A stretch of 7,897 nt of DNA from an uncultured Lachnospiraceae bacterium (GTDB lineage Bacteria; Bacillota; Clostridia; Lachnospirales; Lachnospiraceae), in contig CABUZU010000090.1 of the NCBI GenBank assembly GCA_902496125.1, positions 1 through 7,897 of the forward strand. Reading direction: 5' to 3'. The translations under genes were made by a program, and so were the position numbers. Shown here one piece after another: positions 1 through 7,042 of this stretch (its first letter is position 1; every line of letters starts with the position of its first letter). The notes under the pieces were generated by a model. It had not been told where the DNA came from. It worked only from the letters and a program-made list of their open reading frames with translations, and did not search any database.

Positions 1-509
1 CCTGCATCTGTCTTTCCATTCCCATAGGCTTCCACAAAATCTAAGAAATTCTCATCTTCGCTCTCATAGCATTCCTCTAAAAAATCATTTAATAAATCTA
101 ACTGTAAAAGCTTTAATTCGCCTTCATCTGCAATTCGAAAATCCGGGTCCATCTCTAATTCATTAAAATAATCTCGAACCACTCTTAAACAAAAACTATC
201 AATAGTTGTAATCGAAGCATGATTTAATAGCGTATATTGTTTACGTAAATGCGTATCCCCAGGATTTTCTTCTAATAAATTCGATAGACGAATTCCAATT
301 CGCTCTTTCATCTCACTTGCTGCTGCCCTTGTAAAGGTCACAACTAGTAGCTTATCAATATCAAAAGGAGAATCTTTGTTTATCATCTTTGTAATAATAC
401 GTTCTACTAAGACAGCAGTTTTACCACTTCCAGCAGCGGCAGCAACTAGTAGATTTCGATTATTTAATTCAATCGCCTGCTTTTGTGCCGGGGTCCACTT
501 CTTTTCCAT
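1..509 (-). CDS. addA: ATP-dependent helicase/nuclease subunit A, AddA (N-terminal part, cut by window edge)
   Basis: AddA is the UvrD-like 3'-5' helicase and nuclease subunit of the AddAB complex, which resects double-strand DNA breaks for RecA-dependent repair. The first 169 codons are present and open to the left edge; the family is usually about 1,200 residues, so roughly 85% lies outside. Visible motifs are the Q-motif region (W5-T-P-A-Q9), Walker A AAAAGSGKT (residues 23-31, Lys30), motif Ia (VVTFTRAAASEMKERI) and the TTIDSF segment of motif Ic. The C-terminal RecB-type nuclease domain cannot be seen. The ATG at 507-509 is chosen because it puts the usual W-T-x-x-Q near the N terminus and has AAAGGAG 9 nt upstream. 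The gene starts inside the end of addB, overlapping it by 41 nt in another frame. The identification is firm; whether the gene is intact downstream is unknown. Confidence 0.95.
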   Translation of the reverse strand, partial: MEKKWTPAQKQAIELNNRNLLVAAAAGSGKTAVLVERIITKMINKDSPFDIDKLLVVTFTRAAASEMKERIGIRLSNLLEENPGDTHLRKQYTLLNHASITTIDSFCLRVVRDYFNELEMDPDFRIADEGELKLLQLDLLNDFLEECYESEDENFLDFVEAYGNGKTDA

Positions 510-3500
510 CTGCCCATTCTCCTTTCTTTGATAATTCTTCCCAAATTTGCTCGGTTGGAATCGAAACAAGGTTTCGATAACGATAGCCAGAAATTTTTTT
601 ATCAAATCTACAAATAGACTGATATTCGCAGTAGGTACAAGGATTTTTATTCCCTCTTTTATAAGGATTTACTTGAATATCTCCTTCAATAATTTGCTTT
701 CCTAGATGACGTACCGTATCCTCTACATAAGATTTTAATTCATTTAGATTCTTCTCTGGAACATTTTTTATCTGTTTTTCTTCTTTTTCACCAGCTAATA
801 CATTCATCAGACCATTCATCTGCATTTGCTCTAATAATTTTGCCTTGATATCTTCTTCACTCATTTTAGGAGTTTTATCTACTAAAGGTTCTTTAATATT
901 ATAGTATAAAACACCACCTGGATGAATTTGCTTTTCTGGATTTCTCTTTGATAAATTTTCCATCGCTGCATCTAAATAAAATACTAATTGCAGCTGTAGT
1001 CCATGATAAATGGAAACAAGGTCAAAGCTTGTACTTCCCGATTTATAGTCTACAATACGTACATAGACATGATTATCGTCTTCTTTAATATCTAATCGAT
1101 CAATACGTCCTTTTAAGTTCATTTTCTCTTGTTCTGATAAATCTAGTACTAACGCATCCGAATTATCTGCTGAAAATACAACTTCGATTCCATCGGGTAT
1201 GAATCCACTCTCTGCAAGCTGTCTTGACAATGCCCAAATGGTACGGTCTGTAATCCTCTCTAGCCTTCCGCCTAGCCAACGGTTTCTTGCACTGTCATCT
1301 AAGATTTTATTGCCATAGTTTACAATTACCTGCTCTACACATTCATGGACTAATTCTCCTCTTTTTTCATCACTAAGGCTTCCTAATGAAATTTTTTCTT
1401 CCTTTGCCTTATTAAATACCGACTCAATTGCCATATGAAAGATATTTCCAATATCAACTGCTTGAAAGCGATATTCTGGTCGTTTCTCTAGTTCTAAGCC
1501 ATAACGCAAAAACTGTGCATAGGCACATGCGGATTGTAATTCTAAACGGCTTACATTGCCAGATAATACCTCGCCGTATAACTTTCTAGCCAATTCTTTA
1601 CCCAATGTTTCTTTTTCATACGTTCCAAACGTCGCATGTAACAACGAAAGTGCTTGCTCTTTTTTACCAGCATGGCGACGATAATGATTGAATAATTCTA
1701 ACCACTCCTCATCTAATTTGCCATCTTTTACATCAGAAAGTCCCTGAATATAAAAATCGAGTGCAGAGTTTTTATCTGTCCAGTTTTTACCATCTAATTG
1801 TCTGTCATCCTCTTCTTTTACTTGAAGTTTTGGAAATAAACGCAGTATATCTCCCAAACATACAGACGGTCTTTGCATCTTTCCTAATGCATCGGTCTTC
1901 GCATAGGTAATAAAAAGGCGTTCACTTGCACGTGTTAAGGCTAGATAAAGGTAAAACTGTTGGATAAAACTATTTTTCTTTGCCGTTGGAGATAGTTCAA
2001 TTTTCATTAACGATAGCTGTTCTTTATCGTAATCAGTAAAGATTCCACCAGTTCCAGGTGCTTTTGGTACTTTTCCTTCATTGACACCAATAAAAAACAA
2101 TGCTCGTATTCCATTTAATCTAGTTCTTTCCATATCGCCGACTGTGATTTTATCGACTCCTTCTGGAATAAATCCAACCTTAATTTCAGCAAATCCACTG
2201 TCTAATAAAATCGTTAATTCTTCTAAAGAAATCTCTTCCTCACCTAAAAGTCCTACAATTTCATCAAATAATTCAATTACTAATGCATAGGCTTGTTCGT
2301 ATTCAGAAGCTAAAAAGGGCTCTCCTATTTCTTCTAACCATGTTGAAAAATCAAGAAGTTTCTCCTCTAATTTTGCTTCCATCATAAACTCTACAATTGC
2401 ACGAATTCGCTCTTTTAGTGTTAAACCTTTTTTACCAATTCGTGCCTTGTATGCTAAAAGCTTTTCAACCACATTCACACGCACTTCATTTAAATGAACA
2501 AAGTCAATCGTTCCACTCTCTTTGTAACTACGATTCCATTCCCTGTTCCAACGCTTTTCACTGCGAATTCCCATTGCAATTACATAATTTTCTAAATAAT
2601 CTAAGTCCCCTCTATCAATATCAAAAAGACCACATTTTAAATGGCGAAAGACCTTTTCATAAGAAAAATCCCCATTTGCTAATACTAACATCGAGCGAAT
2701 AAATTCTACTAATGGATTTCTCATAAGACTTGTTTTATCATCTAAGAAACATGGAATTTGATATTTTGTAAGCTCTTGCTTTAAATCAGGAATGTAATCA
2801 TTAAGACTTCCTGTAATAATCGCAATTTCTCGGTAACGATATCCCTTTTCATTTACCAAACGACAAATTTCTCGACAAACAAAACGGACTTCATCAACCG
2901 GAGTTTGACAAACGTGAACCGAAAATTCTTCCTGTGAATGTAAAAATCGCCTATTTGAGAAACGAAGTGCATATTTTTCTAAAAAACTTAATGCTTCATG
3001 ATGTTTAAATCGCTTTTCATTCGGATTTTCTAATGAAATAGAAGGAAGTACTTCAATGTTGTTTTTTACTGCTAGTTCATTTACCTTCACCATTGTATGC
3101 ACACTTAACGAAAAAAGCTCGTATTCTGGGATTTCAGTCTTCTCACTAAACTGTGGGTCTACGGTCAATGATAAATAAACCTTACTTGCCTGAGTTAAAA
3201 GCTTTTCTACTACTTGATACTGCACAGGTGTAAATCCTGTAAAACCATCAATTGCAATTACACTGTCTTTTATTAATTTAGACTCATTAAGAATATGACA
3301 AAGTTTTACTAAAAGTTCCTCTGCTGGAATCGTTCCTTCCTCTAGGATTTCAGTAAATGAATGATAAATCGTTGCCATATCCTTCATCTTCGCTGCTAGT
3401 AAGGGCTTTTTACTTGCTATTTGTAGGGAATCTTCTAACTGCTCAACACCAATTCCATATTGATAGAGCTCACTTAAAATAGACTTTAATTCACTAATAA

Positions 3501-3852
3501 ATCCTGGTCTTTTTAAATTCTTTGCAAATACATCTAATTCCTTTTCATGTGCTCTTGCTGCTTTTGTAAGCAAGATACTCTTACCCATATCGTCTAATAT
3601 TGTATAACTTGTTGCACAAAGCTCCTCAAAAACACGATAGGCCAGCCTCTCGAAGCTGACCACATCAATTTGGAAACTCCCATGATTTGGATGCCTTAGG
3701 GCAACCTGTTTTTGAGTTTCCATCGTATATTGCTCAGGCACAAGTACAATAAAATGTTTCTTCGTTTCTTTTAAAGAGTCTGTTATTATCTTATCTAAAA
3801 GCCAACTAGTCTTACCACTACCTGCAACTCCTTTAACGAATTGTAAAGACAT
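469..3852 (-). CDS. addB: ATP-dependent helicase/nuclease subunit B, AddB
   Basis: AddB is the second subunit of AddAB; in characterised homologues it supplies a nuclease domain, Chi recognition and an iron-sulphur cluster. The protein has 1,127 residues, near the about 1,160 of Bacillus AddB. The N terminus carries Walker A GVAGSGKT (8-15, Lys14), followed by the family-like LVPEQYTMETQ and VVSFERLAYRVF. Helicase-like segments follow at about 570-590 (MERTRLNGIRALFFIGVNEG) and 636-648 (LALTRASERLFI). The C-terminal RecB-family nuclease shows G-R-I-D918-R-L-D, V-D935-Y-K937-S-G and Q955-L-V-F-Y959. Four cysteines, C776 and then C1072-x2-C1075-x5-C1081, match the split Fe-S cluster ligands of AddB, so the nuclease appears intact. 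The ATG start has AAAGGA (3863-3868) 10 nt upstream and lies 4 nt after the ribF stop. The 3' end overlaps addA. RexB is the lactic-acid-bacteria counterpart, but the four-cysteine Fe-S set favours AddB. Confidence 0.96.
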   Translation of the reverse strand: MSLQFVKGVAGSGKTSWLLDKIITDSLKETKKHFIVLVPEQYTMETQKQVALRHPNHGSFQIDVVSFERLAYRVFEELCATSYTILDDMGKSILLTKAARAHEKELDVFAKNLKRPGFISELKSILSELYQYGIGVEQLEDSLQIASKKPLLAAKMKDMATIYHSFTEILEEGTIPAEELLVKLCHILNESKLIKDSVIAIDGFTGFTPVQYQVVEKLLTQASKVYLSLTVDPQFSEKTEIPEYELFSLSVHTMVKVNELAVKNNIEVLPSISLENPNEKRFKHHEALSFLEKYALRFSNRRFLHSQEEFSVHVCQTPVDEVRFVCREICRLVNEKGYRYREIAIITGSLNDYIPDLKQELTKYQIPCFLDDKTSLMRNPLVEFIRSMLVLANGDFSYEKVFRHLKCGLFDIDRGDLDYLENYVIAMGIRSEKRWNREWNRSYKESGTIDFVHLNEVRVNVVEKLLAYKARIGKKGLTLKERIRAIVEFMMEAKLEEKLLDFSTWLEEIGEPFLASEYEQAYALVIELFDEIVGLLGEEEISLEELTILLDSGFAEIKVGFIPEGVDKITVGDMERTRLNGIRALFFIGVNEGKVPKAPGTGGIFTDYDKEQLSLMKIELSPTAKKNSFIQQFYLYLALTRASERLFITYAKTDALGKMQRPSVCLGDILRLFPKLQVKEEDDRQLDGKNWTDKNSALDFYIQGLSDVKDGKLDEEWLELFNHYRRHAGKKEQALSLLHATFGTYEKETLGKELARKLYGEVLSGNVSRLELQSACAYAQFLRYGLELEKRPEYRFQAVDIGNIFHMAIESVFNKAKEEKISLGSLSDEKRGELVHECVEQVIVNYGNKILDDSARNRWLGGRLERITDRTIWALSRQLAESGFIPDGIEVVFSADNSDALVLDLSEQEKMNLKGRIDRLDIKEDDNHVYVRIVDYKSGSTSFDLVSIYHGLQLQLVFYLDAAMENLSKRNPEKQIHPGGVLYYNIKEPLVDKTPKMSEEDIKAKLLEQMQMNGLMNVLAGEKEEKQIKNVPEKNLNELKSYVEDTVRHLGKQIIEGDIQVNPYKRGNKNPCTYCEYQSICRFDKKISGYRYRNLVSIPTEQIWEELSKKGEWADGKEVDPGTKAGD
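519..525 (-). promoter_or_regulatory. Ribosome binding site of addA inside addB
   Basis: The minus strand reads AAAGGAG, then a 9-nt spacer, then the addA ATG at 509. The site lies wholly within addB codons for K-K-G-E near its C terminus, so ribosomes finishing addB pass over it. An ATG only 1 nt after the site (515-517) is too close and opens just 17 codons, so the 509 start is preferred. Confidence 0.75.
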
Positions 3853-3856
3853 ACTA

Positions 3857-4783
3857 TCACAATCCTTTCAAAAACATTTCTGCATTTACTGCGTCCTTTT
3901 GCATCTGATTTTTTAATTCTAAAATACCACTAAATTTTTGTTCTGGACGTTGAAAATGCTCTAAACACACACGAGCTTTTTTTCCATAAAAATCACCCTT
4001 TGTATGTAAAAGATACGTTTCCACTCCCCTGGCATTATTTTCTCCTACTGTCGGTTTCCTTCCAATATTCGTTACTCCATCATACCAAACGCCTTCAATT
4101 AACACCCTTGTTGCATAAACTCCAAAAGGTGGTAACAGTTTAATATCATCCGGCATCACATTAATCGTAGGCATATCAATGGTACGACCAAGATGTGCTC
4201 CATGAGTAATAATTCCTTCCACATAATAAGGAAACCCTAATAATTCATTTACTTTCTCAATATTACCTTCATTTAAGGCTTTTCGAACCCTTGTACTACT
4301 AATAGGTTCTCCATCTAATAATACTTCATCTACCACCCATAGATGATAGCCAAATTTGTCCTTTTTACTATCTAATAGCTTAAAATTTCCTCTTCTATTG
4401 TGACCAAAATGAAAATCATCTCCCATCACAATGTGGGAAGCCTTTAAGTCTTTATATAAAATTTCTTCAATAAAGTCTTCTGCTTCCATATTTTTTACTT
4501 CTTCAGTAAAAGGATATTTTATTAAGTAATCGACACCTCTTTTACTAAGCCAGTCTTCTCGTTCTTCATTACTTAAAATAAACTGTGGCTTTTTTCCTTT
4601 TAACCTTACATTAGGTGAGACTTCAAATGTAAATACAATCATTGGAAATCCAGTTTTTTCCTTTAAATCCATTAATTTCTTAAACAATGCTTGATGTCCT
4701 AAATGAAATCCATCAAATTTTCCTAATGTAACAATGGAAGGAGTGGTTAAATTCAAAGACTTTGTATCCTTGAGTGTTCTCAT
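3857..4783 (-). CDS. ribF: Bifunctional riboflavin kinase / FAD synthetase RibF
   Basis: RibF phosphorylates riboflavin to FMN and then adenylates FMN to FAD in the cytosol. Its 308 residues match the family length of about 310. The N-terminal nucleotidyltransferase (FAD synthetase) domain has GKFDGFHLGH (21-30), GDDFHFGHNRRGN (121-133) and ISSTRVR (161-167). The C-terminal kinase domain has GRTIDMPTIN (199-208), where T206 and N208 match the PTxN pair that binds Mg-ATP. It continues with LLPPFGVYATRV, TNIGRKPTV (238-246) and E255 in VETYLL, the likely catalytic glutamate, then GDFYGK. Residue 203 is Asp where Gly is usual. The ATG start has AAAAGG (4793-4798) 9 nt upstream and follows truB by 15 nt. 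No FMN riboswitch precedes it, as expected for an internal operon gene serving general cofactor supply. Only 4 nt separate it from addB. Confidence 0.96.
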   Translation of the reverse strand: MRTLKDTKSLNLTTPSIVTLGKFDGFHLGHQALFKKLMDLKEKTGFPMIVFTFEVSPNVRLKGKKPQFILSNEEREDWLSKRGVDYLIKYPFTEEVKNMEAEDFIEEILYKDLKASHIVMGDDFHFGHNRRGNFKLLDSKKDKFGYHLWVVDEVLLDGEPISSTRVRKALNEGNIEKVNELLGFPYYVEGIITHGAHLGRTIDMPTINVMPDDIKLLPPFGVYATRVLIEGVWYDGVTNIGRKPTVGENNARGVETYLLHTKGDFYGKKARVCLEHFQRPEQKFSGILELKNQMQKDAVNAEMFLKGL

Positions 4784-4798
4784 CTTCTGCTACCTTTT

Positions 4799-5683
4799 CT
4801 AATAAAACATTTTTTCCGGTTTCCATAAATTTCTTTTTTCTTCAAATTTATAAATTCCAATAAATTCTTTTTTACTGTCATATAGGCGAATCATCGTATC
4901 AATATCCGCTGATATTTCATGCACTTTTAATGGATTTCCATTGTGCACTAAATGGTCATAGGACTTATCTACTATGACTTGAGGCAATTCACAAAAAACC
5001 TCCTCAATGGGTAAAATTTTAGATTCTAGCATCTTCTCATCACGCAATTGTTCAATCTGAGATAAAGTTAATGCCTCAGAAATTGGAAATCTTCCAACCC
5101 TTGTACGCATTAAACTCTCCATACAAGCACCACAACCTAGCTTACTTCCAATATCATGGCAAAGTGTGCGAATGTATGTTCCCTTAGAACAAGAAACAGT
5201 AAGTTTTACCAAAGAACCTTCTCTATCTCCCATTTCTAATTGATAAATTTCAATCGGTCTTGGCTGTCTTTCAATTTCAATTCCAGCTCTAGCATATTCA
5301 TAAAGCTTTTTTCCATTTACTTTAAGTGCAGAATACATTGGAGGAATTTGCATAATAGGTCCTTTAAATTTCTCCAATATCTCTAGAAGTCTGTCATCAT
5401 CAATTGAAACATTATGTTCTTCTAAAATCTTACCTGTAATATCCTGTGTATCTGTTACAATACCTAAATGCATGACTGCTTCATAAGTCTTACTGCGGTC
5501 TGTAAACATCTCACAAAGCTTTGTCGCTTTACCTAAACATACAGGTAAGACCCCTGTTGCATCGGGGTCTAATGTACCAGTATGTCCAATCTTTTTCATG
5601 TGTAAAATTCCACGAAGCTTTGCTACCACATCATGAGAAGTAAATCCTTTTTCTTTATAAACATTAATAACTCCGTCTATCAC
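4799..5683 (-). CDS. truB: tRNA pseudouridine(55) synthase TruB
   Basis: TruB converts U55 of the tRNA T-arm to pseudouridine and also helps tRNA fold. The 294-residue protein opens with GVINVYKEKGFTSHDVV and carries the catalytic motif GHTGTLDPDATGVLPV (33-48), with nucleophile Asp39. Further family blocks are QIPPMYSALKVNGKKLYEYAR (112-132, conserved Tyr117) and SKGTYIRTL (166-174, Arg172). Residues from about 235 to the end form the small PUA-like C-terminal domain of Firmicute TruB. The start is GTG, 2 nt past the nrnA stop, with GAGGAG 5 nt upstream. No ATG fits better, and a later start would remove the conserved N terminus. The place between nrnA and ribF is the usual Firmicute order. 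Confidence 0.97.
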   Translation of the reverse strand: MIDGVINVYKEKGFTSHDVVAKLRGILHMKKIGHTGTLDPDATGVLPVCLGKATKLCEMFTDRSKTYEAVMHLGIVTDTQDITGKILEEHNVSIDDDRLLEILEKFKGPIMQIPPMYSALKVNGKKLYEYARAGIEIERQPRPIEIYQLEMGDREGSLVKLTVSCSKGTYIRTLCHDIGSKLGCGACMESLMRTRVGRFPISEALTLSQIEQLRDEKMLESKILPIEEVFCELPQVIVDKSYDHLVHNGNPLKVHEISADIDTMIRLYDSKKEFIGIYKFEEKRNLWKPEKMFY

Positions 5684-5685
5684 GT

Positions 5686-6645
5686 CTACTCCTCTATTAA
5701 CTGCTTTTTAATATCTGTTAAAATTTCATTTTTAACCTCATTTAAGGTTCCTTGTATCGTGCAACCTGCTGCCCAAATATGACCGCCACCACCATGGCTA
5801 AGTGCAATCTCACTGACCTTTACCTTACCATTTGCACGCATACTGACTTTATAACAGTTTTCTCCTGTTTCATAAATGAAAACTGCTACTTCAATACCTT
5901 TTACAATACGAAGATTATCAATAATTCCATCTAAATCGGTGCTAACTAAATGATAATTTTCTAAATCCTTTAACGTTGCATGGCTGATAATAACCTTACC
6001 ATCTTCTGTAAGTTCTGATTCCATAAGCACTTTGCCACAAATTCTTTGCTGATTATAGGTTTTACTATTATAAGTCTCGTCTATAATCTTTGTCTGGTCA
6101 ATGCCCTTACTTAACAATTTGCCCACATAGTTCATTGTTTCCTGTGTCGTTGCAGAAAATTTAAAGATTCCTGTATCATGTGCAATTGCCATATAAATAC
6201 TGCTTGCACAGTCTTTGTTTACAAGGTCAAAATCAAATAGTTGACACAGTACTTCACCAGTTGAGCTTAATCCACCACGTAAATACGTAACATCGGCATA
6301 ATTCGTATTGGTCAAATGATGGTCGATACAAAGGGTATGGCTTGCATTTTTAAACATAGTCTCTGCCACACCTAAACGGTCTATTGAAGCGACATCACAT
6401 GCAATTGCTAAATCAAATTTTTCTTTTGTCTCTAAATCATGACGAATCTTTTTTGCATCGTTTAAAATAAAAAACTTCTCGTCAAATTCTTCTAAAAAAA
6501 CTTGAACCTTATATTCCTTCCAATTCGAAGTAATATAATGATAAAGTCCCAGACAGCTTCCTACACAGTCGCCGTCTGGACGTATATGACCTAAGATTGC
6601 AATACTTTTTGCTTCTTGCAGTAATTCTTTGATTTGGTCTTTCAT
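5686..6645 (-). CDS. nrnA: DHH/DHHA1 phosphoesterase, NrnA-like (oligoribonuclease / pAp phosphatase)
   Basis: NrnA-type enzymes degrade very short RNAs (nanoRNA) and dephosphorylate 3'-phosphoadenosine 5'-phosphate; some relatives cleave pApA from c-di-AMP turnover. The substrate here is inferred from family and context. The 319-residue protein has the N-terminal DHH domain with H20-x-x-P-D24-G-D26-x-x-G-S, D84 in ACDVAS, the signature D108-H-H and D157-T-G. These are the expected manganese ligands, and all are present. The C-terminal DHHA1 domain ends with HGGGGHIWAAG (284-294), the substrate-binding glycine-rich loop. The length is normal for NrnA and too short for RecJ. The ATG start has GAGGAA (6655-6660) 9 nt upstream, formed by the last Glu codons of rbfA, and begins 6 nt after the rbfA stop. 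Its place between rbfA and truB is typical of Firmicutes. Confidence 0.92.
   Translation of the reverse strand: MKDQIKELLQEAKSIAILGHIRPDGDCVGSCLGLYHYITSNWKEYKVQVFLEEFDEKFFILNDAKKIRHDLETKEKFDLAIACDVASIDRLGVAETMFKNASHTLCIDHHLTNTNYADVTYLRGGLSSTGEVLCQLFDFDLVNKDCASSIYMAIAHDTGIFKFSATTQETMNYVGKLLSKGIDQTKIIDETYNSKTYNQQRICGKVLMESELTEDGKVIISHATLKDLENYHLVSTDLDGIIDNLRIVKGIEVAVFIYETGENCYKVSMRANGKVKVSEIALSHGGGGHIWAAGCTIQGTLNEVKNEILTDIKKQLIEE
5689..5694 (-). promoter_or_regulatory. Ribosome binding site setting the GTG start of truB
   Basis: The minus strand reads GAGGAG, which also encodes the last two Glu codons of nrnA. The spacer TAGAC contains the nrnA stop codon and leads to the GTG at 5683. A strong site 5 nt away decides for this GTG as the truB start and suggests that termination of nrnA and initiation of truB are coupled. 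Confidence 0.75.
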
Positions 6646-6651
6646 TCTACT

Positions 6652-7029
6652 TTATTCCTCGTTTTCTTTGTCTTTCTCACTAGCATGAATATCATCTAAA
6701 ACCTTAGAAATATGCATACCATATTCAATAGACTGGTCTAAAATAAAGCGAATTTCTGGTGTATTTCTTAAATTAACACTTCTTGCTAATTTATTACGAA
6801 TATATCCTTCCGCACTCTTTAAACCTGCGATAGTTGCTTCTCCTTCTTCTTTAGAGCCTAAAACACTAATGTATGCTTTACAACTCTTTAAATCAGGAGC
6901 AACCTCTACGCTCATTACCGAAGTCATCATATGAATTCTTGGATCTTTTACTTCGTTGCGAATGATATTACTCAATTCTTTTTTTACTTCTTCATTAATT
7001 CTAACATTTTTAATACTGTTTTTTCTCAA
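6652..7029 (-). CDS. rbfA: 30S ribosome-binding factor RbfA
   Basis: RbfA binds the immature 30S subunit near the 5' end of 16S rRNA and assists late maturation, particularly during cold growth. The 125 residues cover the usual length and the single KH-like domain. Family-typical blocks are the N-terminal RINEEVKKELSNIIRNEVKDPRI, then PDLKSCKAYISVLG, then the A73-E-G75 kink (AxG form typical of this type II KH fold) in SAEGYIRNKLA, followed by LRNTPEIRFILDQS. The tail is short and charged (EKDKENEE). The start is TTG at 7027-7029, with AAGGAG 7 nt upstream. The next in-frame ATG is at residue 34 and would delete the first helix, so TTG is well supported. The gene follows infB by 11 nt and precedes nrnA by 6 nt. 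Confidence 0.95.
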   Translation of the reverse strand: MRKNSIKNVRINEEVKKELSNIIRNEVKDPRIHMMTSVMSVEVAPDLKSCKAYISVLGSKEEGEATIAGLKSAEGYIRNKLARSVNLRNTPEIRFILDQSIEYGMHISKVLDDIHASEKDKENEE

Positions 7030-7036
7030 ATGGATT

Positions 7037-7042
7037 CTCCTT
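7037..7042 (-). promoter_or_regulatory. Ribosome binding site setting the TTG start of rbfA
   Basis: The minus strand reads AAGGAG, whose first two A's are the end of the infB TAA stop. A 7-nt spacer leads to TTG at 7029. No in-frame ATG or GTG lies between the site and the conserved N terminus, so this site decides for the TTG start. Confidence 0.75.

Noticed and set aside
464..517. Mini-frame of 17 codons starting at the ATG at 515-517, before addA
   Set aside because: The ATG is only 1 nt from the ribosome binding site, the product is meaningless, and the addA start at 509 explains the site better.
2081..2290. Plus-strand open frame of 69 codons inside addB
   Set aside because: It lies opposite a conserved AddB segment, its product is low-complexity (Ser/Ile/Asn rich) with no family signature, and it shows no sign of independent coding.
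2397..2702. Plus-strand open frame of 101 codons inside addB
   Set aside because: It is antisense to addB, has no recognisable domain, and its composition fits a chance frame opposite an AT-rich gene.
3853..3856. Possible terminator or promoter between ribF and addB
   Set aside because: Only 4 nt are non-coding. I see no hairpin followed by a U-run, and AT-rich hexamers inside coding sequence are expected by chance at this base composition.
4784..4798. FMN riboswitch ahead of ribF
   Set aside because: There is no room for one: just 15 nt separate truB and ribF, and no conserved RFN-element sequence is seen in the upstream coding region.
5752..5934. Plus-strand open frame of 60 codons inside nrnA
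   Set aside because: It lies opposite the conserved DHHA1 glycine-rich region of nrnA, which explains the sequence fully.
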